26,194 nt of DNA. Origin: Flavobacteriales bacterium UBA1937 (GTDB taxonomy: Bacteria > Bacteroidota > Bacteroidia > Flavobacteriales > Weeksellaceae). The stretch's first letter is position 1; each line of letters opens with the position of its first letter. The stretch covers positions 1 to 26,194 of the forward strand of contig DDFD01000116.1 in NCBI GenBank assembly GCA_002337005.1, written 5' to 3'. The notes beneath the pieces are model-generated. The model saw only the letters and a program-made list of their open reading frames with translations. It made no database searches and was not told where the DNA came from. Positions 21,952 through 26,194 of this stretch are shown here, piece after piece. Position numbers and translations under genes: made by a program.

Positions 21952-23043
21952 ATGAAAATAGCTTTTGATGCTAAAAGATTCTTCCACAATACTTCGGGTT
22001 TAGGCAACTATTCCCGAGATTTGGTTCGTATTTTGGCAAGTTTTTTTCCAGAGAATAAATGCCTTCTTTTAGCCAAATGCAAGAATGATAAGGCTAAGGA
22101 AATTTTAGAATTACCCAATGTTTCGTTTCATCCTATTAGCAGAGGTAAGTTTTCTCGTCAGTTAAAAATGGGTTATGATGCCCAAGATTTAGACGCAGAT
22201 ATTTTTCATGGACTTTCTGGTGAATTGCCTTTGAAATGGAACCAAAAGCCCATCAAAAAAATTGTTACCATTCACGATTTAATTTTTCTGCATTACCCTA
22301 AATTCTATTCTTGGATAGATAGAAAAATCTACTTCTGGAAGTTCAAAAATGCAGCTCATCAGGCAGATTTAATTATTGCCATTTCAGAACAGACCAAAAG
22401 AGATATTATCAGGTTTCTTAATGTTAAAGAAGAGAAAATTAGAGTAGTATATCAAGGTTGTCATAAAACCTTCAAAGAAATACCTACAGATGATTTCCTT
22501 CAATCTGTAAAAGAAAAATTCAACCTTCCAGAAAGATATATTCTCAATGTAGGTACCATAGAAGAAAGAAAAAACCTACTTTCTGTAGTCAAAGCTTTGA
22601 AGGATACCCCAATTCCAATAGTGGTAGTTGGTAAGAAAACCAATTATTACAAAAAGGTAGAATCATATATCAAAAAAAATAAAATAGAAGCTTATTTTCT
22701 GCAAAACGTATCTATGCCAGAATTGGCATGTTTGTATCGTTTGGCAGATATTTTTATCTATCCTAGTCTTTGCGAAGGCTTTGGAATTCCGCTCATAGAA
22801 GCACATTTTTGTAGCACAGTAGTTATTACCAGTAATGTAAGCTGTTTGTCAGAAACTGGTGGTCCAGATTCTGTTTATGTAAATCCTTTGCAGGTAGAAG
22901 ACATCAGAGCAAAAATTCTCCACCTATGGAATAATGAGGAAGAACGCAAGCGAAGAGCAGATAAATCCTTAGAATTTGTACAAGAATTTAATGATGAACA
23001 TATTGCACAAAGTTTAATAAAAGTATATAAAGAATTGATATAA
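21952..23043 (+). CDS. GT4 family glycosyltransferase
   Basis: A GT-B glycosyltransferase of about 363 residues, retaining, cytoplasmic or membrane-associated. The N-terminal half is of the GT4 acceptor type (MKIAFDAKRFFHNTSGLGNYSRDLVRIL; DIFHGLSGELP; TIHDLIFLHYPKFYSW). The C-terminal half holds the nucleotide-sugar domain, with YILNVGTIEERKNLLSVVKAL and the signature YPSLCEGFGIPLIEAHFC, carrying the E-x7-E pair. I chose the ATG at 21952, which gives the standard MKIAFDAKRFF; an in-frame GTG at 21946 overlaps the preceding stop codon and would add two residues. It closes the glycan block; a his-operon leader begins about 50 nt later. Sugar and acceptor are unknown. Confidence 0.93.
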   Translation: MKIAFDAKRFFHNTSGLGNYSRDLVRILASFFPENKCLLLAKCKNDKAKEILELPNVSFHPISRGKFSRQLKMGYDAQDLDADIFHGLSGELPLKWNQKPIKKIVTIHDLIFLHYPKFYSWIDRKIYFWKFKNAAHQADLIIAISEQTKRDIIRFLNVKEEKIRVVYQGCHKTFKEIPTDDFLQSVKEKFNLPERYILNVGTIEERKNLLSVVKALKDTPIPIVVVGKKTNYYKKVESYIKKNKIEAYFLQNVSMPELACLYRLADIFIYPSLCEGFGIPLIEAHFCSTVVITSNVSCLSETGGPDSVYVNPLQVEDIRAKILHLWNNEEERKRRADKSLEFVQEFNDEHIAQSLIKVYKELI

Positions 23044-23068
23044 TATTTTTTTATTCCAAAAACATTTA

Positions 23069-23076
23069 TATATTTG
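23069..23076 (+). promoter_or_regulatory. -7 box of the his operon
   Basis: TATATTTG matches TAnnTTTG exactly and lies 19 nt before the leader-peptide ATG. No clear -33 box is visible in the T-rich stretch upstream. Confidence 0.6.
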
Positions 23077-23095
23077 CATTATAATTCAAACAAAA

Positions 23096-23140
23096 ATGAA
23101 CAATATCAACTTAATTCATCACCATCATCATCTCATCTAA
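23096..23140 (+). CDS. His-operon leader peptide (five consecutive His codons)
   Basis: A 14-codon ORF, MNNINLIHHHHHLI, has codons 8-12 all His (23117-23131). It lies between the his promoter box and an intrinsic terminator and ends exactly where the antiterminator sequence begins. Such a His run is the sensor part of transcription attenuation: low charged tRNA-His stalls the ribosome on it. The peptide itself has no expected function. It is too short to be called by gene finders. Confidence 0.9.
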   Translation: MNNINLIHHHHHLI

Positions 23141-23222
23141 AGGCGAGTTGATTATGCGTTATGTATTATAGTTAAAACAAAATATAACAATCCGCCTTGA
23201 GTTTTTCAGGCGGATTTTTCTT
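23140..23222 (+). promoter_or_regulatory. His-operon attenuator: antiterminator and intrinsic terminator
   Basis: Terminator: AATCCGCCT (23189-23197) pairs with AGGCGGATT (23208-23216), 9 bp, followed by a T-run to 23219. Antiterminator: 23140-23150 (AAGGCGAGTTG) pairs with 23188-23198 (CAATCCGCCTT) in 10 of 11 positions, including one G-T. It uses the same bases as the 5' arm of the terminator, so the two structures exclude each other. A ribosome at the leader stop codon would cover the left antiterminator arm and let the terminator form. A ribosome stalled on the His codons would leave it free. Confidence 0.88.
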
Positions 23223-23268
23223 TTTCATCACTGCAAAACTCAAGGCTTTTTAAAAAATAAAATCAAAA

Positions 23269-24126
23269 ATGAGTTCACTTAAAATTGCAGTTCAAAAAAG
23301 CGGAAGACTTTTCGAAGATTCTATTAAACTCCTTAAAGATTGCGGAATTTCTTATGACAACGGAAAAGACCAACTTAAAGTTCAGGTAGAAAATTTTCCG
23401 ATTGAGCTTTTCTTCCTTAGAAATTCAGACATTCCTCAGTACATAGAAGATGGAGTAGTAGATGTAGCCATTGTAGGAGAAAATCTACTCATCGAAAAAC
23501 AGAAAGACATCGAAATTGTTCAGAAATTAGGTTTTTCTAAATGCCGCGTTTCTTTAGCAGTTCCTAAAGATATTGAAACGAATGATTTGCAATATTTTCA
23601 AAGCAAAAAAATTGCCACTTCTTATCCAAATACTGTTAAAACTTTCCTTGCCGAAAACAATATCCAAGCCGAAATTCATGTGATTTCTGGTTCTGTAGAA
23701 ATTGCTCCAAACATTGGTTTAGCAGATGGGATTTGCGATATTGTAAGCTCTGGAAGTACTCTTTTTAAAAACGGACTCAGAGAAACGGTTACTATTCTGA
23801 AATCTGAAGCCGTTCTAGCAAAAAATAAAAATTTGACTCAAGAAAAGTTAGAAATTCTAGATAGATTAATTTTCAGAATTCAAGCAGTTATTCGTTCAAA
23901 AAATACCAAATACATTTTAATGAACGTTCCAAATGATAAAATTCAAGAAGTTTCTGATATTTTACCCGTTCTAAAAAGTCCTACCATTGTACCTTTGGTA
24001 GAAGAAGGTTGGAGCAGTTTACATTCCGTTATCGAAGAAAAAAGATTCTGGGAAGTAATAGACCAACTCAAAAACGCAGGTGCAGAAGGAATTCTTATTA
24101 TTCCAATCGAAAAAATGATTCTATAA
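23269..24126 (+). CDS. hisG: ATP phosphoribosyltransferase, long form
   Basis: Catalyses the first and committed step of histidine synthesis, ATP + PRPP to phosphoribosyl-ATP. At 285 residues it is the long form, with a C-terminal ACT-like regulatory domain for feedback inhibition by histidine (about 213-285: KYILMNVPNDKIQEVSDILPVLKSPTIVPL, SLHSVIEEKRFWEVIDQLKNAGAEGILIIPIEKMI). The catalytic part shows LKIAVQKSGRLFEDSIKLLKDCGI and the PRPP-binding block with SGSVEIAPNIGLADGICDIVSSGSTL. It therefore has no need of HisZ. It is the first gene of the his operon and is controlled by the attenuator upstream. 54 nt separate it from hisD. Confidence 0.97.
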   Translation: MSSLKIAVQKSGRLFEDSIKLLKDCGISYDNGKDQLKVQVENFPIELFFLRNSDIPQYIEDGVVDVAIVGENLLIEKQKDIEIVQKLGFSKCRVSLAVPKDIETNDLQYFQSKKIATSYPNTVKTFLAENNIQAEIHVISGSVEIAPNIGLADGICDIVSSGSTLFKNGLRETVTILKSEAVLAKNKNLTQEKLEILDRLIFRIQAVIRSKNTKYILMNVPNDKIQEVSDILPVLKSPTIVPLVEEGWSSLHSVIEEKRFWEVIDQLKNAGAEGILIIPIEKMIL

Positions 24127-24140
24127 TTTACAACCTAACG

Positions 24141-24172
24141 ACTTTACAACTTTACAGTTTTACGATTTTACG
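24141..24172 (+). repeat. Four degenerate 8-bp units upstream of hisD
   Basis: ACTTTACA (24141-24148), ACTTTACA (24149-24156), GTTTTACG (24157-24164) and ATTTTACG (24165-24172), ending 8 nt before the hisD start codon. Confidence 0.7.
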
Positions 24173-24180
24173 AATAAACA

Positions 24181-25470
24181 ATGAAAACAATAGAATTTCC
24201 TCCCAAAAATACATTTAGTAGCCTTACCAAAAGACCTGTTTTTGAAAAAAATGACATCGAAAATCTCATCAAAGGAATTTTTGACAAAGTAGAAAATGAA
24301 GGTGATAATGCTTTGAAATTTTACGCTGAAAAATTTGATAATCAAATTCTTGAAAGCATTGAAGTTTCCACGCAAGAAATTGTAGAAGCCATCAGTTTGT
24401 TAGATGAAGAATTAAAAATTGCCATCAATAATGCAAAAAGCAATATTGAAAAATTCCACCAATCTCAAAAAGAAATTCCTCAAAAAATTGAAACAACGGA
24501 AGGCGTGGTTTGTTGGCGAGAAAGCAGAGCAATTGATAAAGTAGGTTTGTACATTCCGGGAGGAACAGCGCCTCTTTTTTCTACGGTCTTAATGTTGGCT
24601 GTTCCTGCGCAAATTGCGGGTTGTAAAGAAATTATTCTCTGTTCGCCACCTCAAAAAAACGGAAAAATAAATCCCATTATTTTATATGTTGCGAATCTTT
24701 GCGGAATTTCTAAAATTTTTAAAGTTGGCGGAGCTCAAGCGATTGCAGCAATGAGTTTAGGAACGGAAATAGTTCCAAAAGTTTATAAAATTTTCGGACC
24801 AGGAAATCAATTTGTTACTGAAGCCAAGATTTTTGCTCAGAAATTAGGAATCGCGATTGATATGCCAGCTGGACCGAGTGAAGTTTTGGTAATGGCAGAT
24901 GAAACGGCTAATCCTAGTTTTGTAGCAGCAGATTTACTTTCTCAGGCAGAACACGGAGCTGATTCTCAGGTGGTTTTCTTGACGACTTCCAGAGAAATTT
25001 TAGAAAAAGTGCAACAAGAAACCGAAGCTCAATTACACGATTTACCTAGAAAAGATATCGCCGAAAGAGCTCTAGAAAACAGCAGTTTTATTCTCTTGAA
25101 TTCGATAGAAGAATGTATAGAATTTAGCAATGAATATGCACCAGAACACTTAATTCTTTCCATAGAAAATCCTGAAAATATTTTATCGAAAATTACCAAT
25201 GCAGGTTCTATTTTCTTAGGAAATTACACGCCAGAAAGTGCAGGTGATTACGCAAGTGGAACCAATCACACTTTACCAACCAACGGAAATGCGAGAGCTT
25301 ACAGTGGTGTTTCTTTAGATAGTTTTGTGAAGAAAATTACCATTCAGAGAATTTCTGAAAAAGGAATTCAAAATTTAGGAAAAACCATCGAAAAAATGGC
25401 GGCAGAAGAAGGACTTTTCGCTCACAAAAATGCAGTTACGCTGCGTTTACAAAATATTCAAAAATCGTAA
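24181..25470 (+). CDS. hisD: Histidinol dehydrogenase
   Basis: The last enzyme of histidine synthesis: oxidises L-histidinol to L-histidine in two NAD+-dependent steps with a Zn2+ ion (cytoplasmic dimer). The 429 residues are normal. Clear blocks are the substrate region VGLYIPGGTAPLFSTVLMLAVPAQIAGC, GGAQAIAAMSLGTE, DMPAGPSEVLVMAD, the zinc ligands in SQAEHGADSQ, the catalytic Glu-His in EYAPEHLIL, and the later ligands in SAGDYASGTNHTLPT and GLFAHKNAV. The start is at 24181, immediately after an 8-bp repeat array. hisC follows after 31 nt, and the intervening 7-bp repeats begin within the last codons of this gene. Confidence 0.97.
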   Translation: MKTIEFPPKNTFSSLTKRPVFEKNDIENLIKGIFDKVENEGDNALKFYAEKFDNQILESIEVSTQEIVEAISLLDEELKIAINNAKSNIEKFHQSQKEIPQKIETTEGVVCWRESRAIDKVGLYIPGGTAPLFSTVLMLAVPAQIAGCKEIILCSPPQKNGKINPIILYVANLCGISKIFKVGGAQAIAAMSLGTEIVPKVYKIFGPGNQFVTEAKIFAQKLGIAIDMPAGPSEVLVMADETANPSFVAADLLSQAEHGADSQVVFLTTSREILEKVQQETEAQLHDLPRKDIAERALENSSFILLNSIEECIEFSNEYAPEHLILSIENPENILSKITNAGSIFLGNYTPESAGDYASGTNHTLPTNGNARAYSGVSLDSFVKKITIQRISEKGIQNLGKTIEKMAAEEGLFAHKNAVTLRLQNIQKS

Positions 25471-25491
25471 ATCAAACATCATAAATCGTAA
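25464..25491 (+). repeat. Four 7-bp units overlapping the hisD end, upstream of hisC
   Basis: ATCGTAA (25464-25470, which includes the hisD stop codon), ATCAAAC (25471-25477), ATCATAA (25478-25484) and ATCGTAA (25485-25491). The array ends 10 nt before the hisC start codon. Confidence 0.7.
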
Positions 25492-25501
25492 ATACTAAAA
25501 A

Positions 25502-26194
25502 ATGAATATACAAAATTTAGTAAGAAACAACATCAAAAATCTCACGCCATATTCTAGTGCAAGAGACGAATTTTCGGCTGATGCAGGCGTTTTTCTTGAT
25601 GCCAACGAAAATCCTTTCGGAGATTACAACCGTTATCCAGATCCGTATCAAAAAGCTTTGAAAGCAGAAATTTCAAAATTGAAAAATATAGAAGCGAGTA
25701 AAATTTTTCTAGGAAATGGAAGTGATGAGGTGATTGATTTACTGATGAGAATTTTTGCAGAACCTAAAAAAGATAAGATTTTAGTTTTTAATCCAACTTA
25801 CGGAATGTACGAGGTTTCAGCGAATATTAATGATATAGAAGTGGTTTCTTATCCTTTAAATAAAAACTTTCAGATTGAGTTTTCCGATGAATTAAACCAA
25901 ATTTTAAAAGATGAAAACTTGAAATTAGTTTTTGTTTGTTCGCCTAATAATCCTTCAGGAAATTTAATTGCCAGAAATTCAATTTTAGAGATTTTGAATA
26001 AATTTAAAGGAATTGTGGTGGTAGATGAAGCGTATGAAGATTTCAGCAAAGAAGATTCTTGGATTTCAGAAATTGATCATTTTCCTCAATTGGTGATAAT
26101 GCAAACCTTCAGCAAAGCTTGGGGAATGGCTGGTTTAGGTGTTGGGATGGCTTTTGCACAAAAAGAAATTCTAGATTTGATGAATAAAGTGACA
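25502..26194 (+). CDS. hisC: Histidinol-phosphate aminotransferase, N-terminal part
   Basis: A PLP enzyme of aminotransferase class I/II that converts imidazole-acetol phosphate and glutamate to histidinol phosphate. The window edge cuts it after 231 codons of about 345, and the frame stays open to the last base. Visible features are MNIQNLVRNNIKNLTPYSSARDE, the family's FLDANENPFGDYNRYPDPYQ, FLGNGSDEVIDLLMRIF, the substrate segment CSPNNPSGN, DEAYEDF with the PLP-contacting Asp, and the Schiff-base Lys205 in TFSKAWGMAGLGVGMAF. It is third in the hisG-hisD-hisC order; further his genes should lie beyond the window. Confidence 0.95.
   Translation, partial: MNIQNLVRNNIKNLTPYSSARDEFSADAGVFLDANENPFGDYNRYPDPYQKALKAEISKLKNIEASKIFLGNGSDEVIDLLMRIFAEPKKDKILVFNPTYGMYEVSANINDIEVVSYPLNKNFQIEFSDELNQILKDENLKLVFVCSPNNPSGNLIARNSILEILNKFKGIVVVDEAYEDFSKEDSWISEIDHFPQLVIMQTFSKAWGMAGLGVGMAFAQKEILDLMNKVT

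Noticed and set aside
23096..23140. The His-codon run as a chance low-complexity repeat (CAT units)
   Set aside because: Its position between a promoter box and a matched antiterminator/terminator pair directly before hisG is best explained by attenuation.
24009..24218. Plus-strand frame overlapping the hisG end and hisD start
   Set aside because: It runs out of frame with both conserved genes and has a low-complexity product.

Overview
The window is AT-rich chromosomal DNA from a member of the Bacteroidota, most likely class Flavobacteriia and family Weeksellaceae (Chryseobacterium or Cloacibacterium type; the genus is an inference). The signs are -7 boxes of the Bacteroidota form TAnnTTTG (several exact matches), few Shine-Dalgarno sequences, a type IX secretion (T9SS) C-terminal domain, an outer-membrane beta-barrel family protein, and a dispersed GC-rich intergenic element of a kind familiar from flavobacteria.

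Layout. 1-2.1 kb: the 3' end of purD and complete guaA (purine synthesis), closed by a bidirectional terminator. 2.1-6.0 kb: a TonB-receptor-like outer-membrane protein, a small secreted protein and a T9SS cargo protein. 6.2-10.1 kb: a DEAD-box helicase with a DEFD motif II, then the cytochrome bd oxidase operon cydAB, with a palindrome upstream of its -7 box. 10.3-14.8 kb: an mdaB-like quinone reductase with a muconolactone-isomerase-like partner, transcribed away from an HxlR regulator; an AraC regulator with repeated half-sites upstream; a secreted two-repeat protein; a DUF2200 protein; and a BASS-type transporter.

15.0-17.3 kb is the most unusual part. Two single-gene units, a DUF6602-like PD-(D/E)XK nuclease-fold protein and a three-segment membrane protein of unknown function, are laid out like integron gene cassettes. 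Each unit begins with GTT plus 6-7 bases, and the exact reverse complement of that start (9/9 and 10/10 bases) recurs at the unit's own 3' end. There it opens a GC-rich hairpin with unpaired bulges (complete between the units, only half present at the far end). The cores do not fit the classical GTTRRRY consensus and no integrase is in the window. I therefore call them attC-like sites of a cassette-like pair, not a proven integron.

17.6-23.0 kb: an NlpC/P60 lipoprotein, dapD (lysine and diaminopimelate synthesis), and four tightly packed genes for surface-glycan chemistry (GT87-like, GT2, polysaccharide deacetylase, GT4). 23.0 kb to the end: the histidine operon hisG-hisD-hisC (hisC cut by the window edge), preceded by a clear transcription attenuator: a 14-codon leader peptide with five consecutive His codons, an antiterminator and an intrinsic terminator.

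guaA, dapD, hisD and hisC each have a short degenerate tandem repeat of 7- or 8-bp units ending 5-10 nt before the start codon. The sequences differ between genes while the architecture is the same. There are no rRNA or tRNA genes, CRISPR arrays or transposases that I can see, and no gene-free stretch longer than 300 bases.
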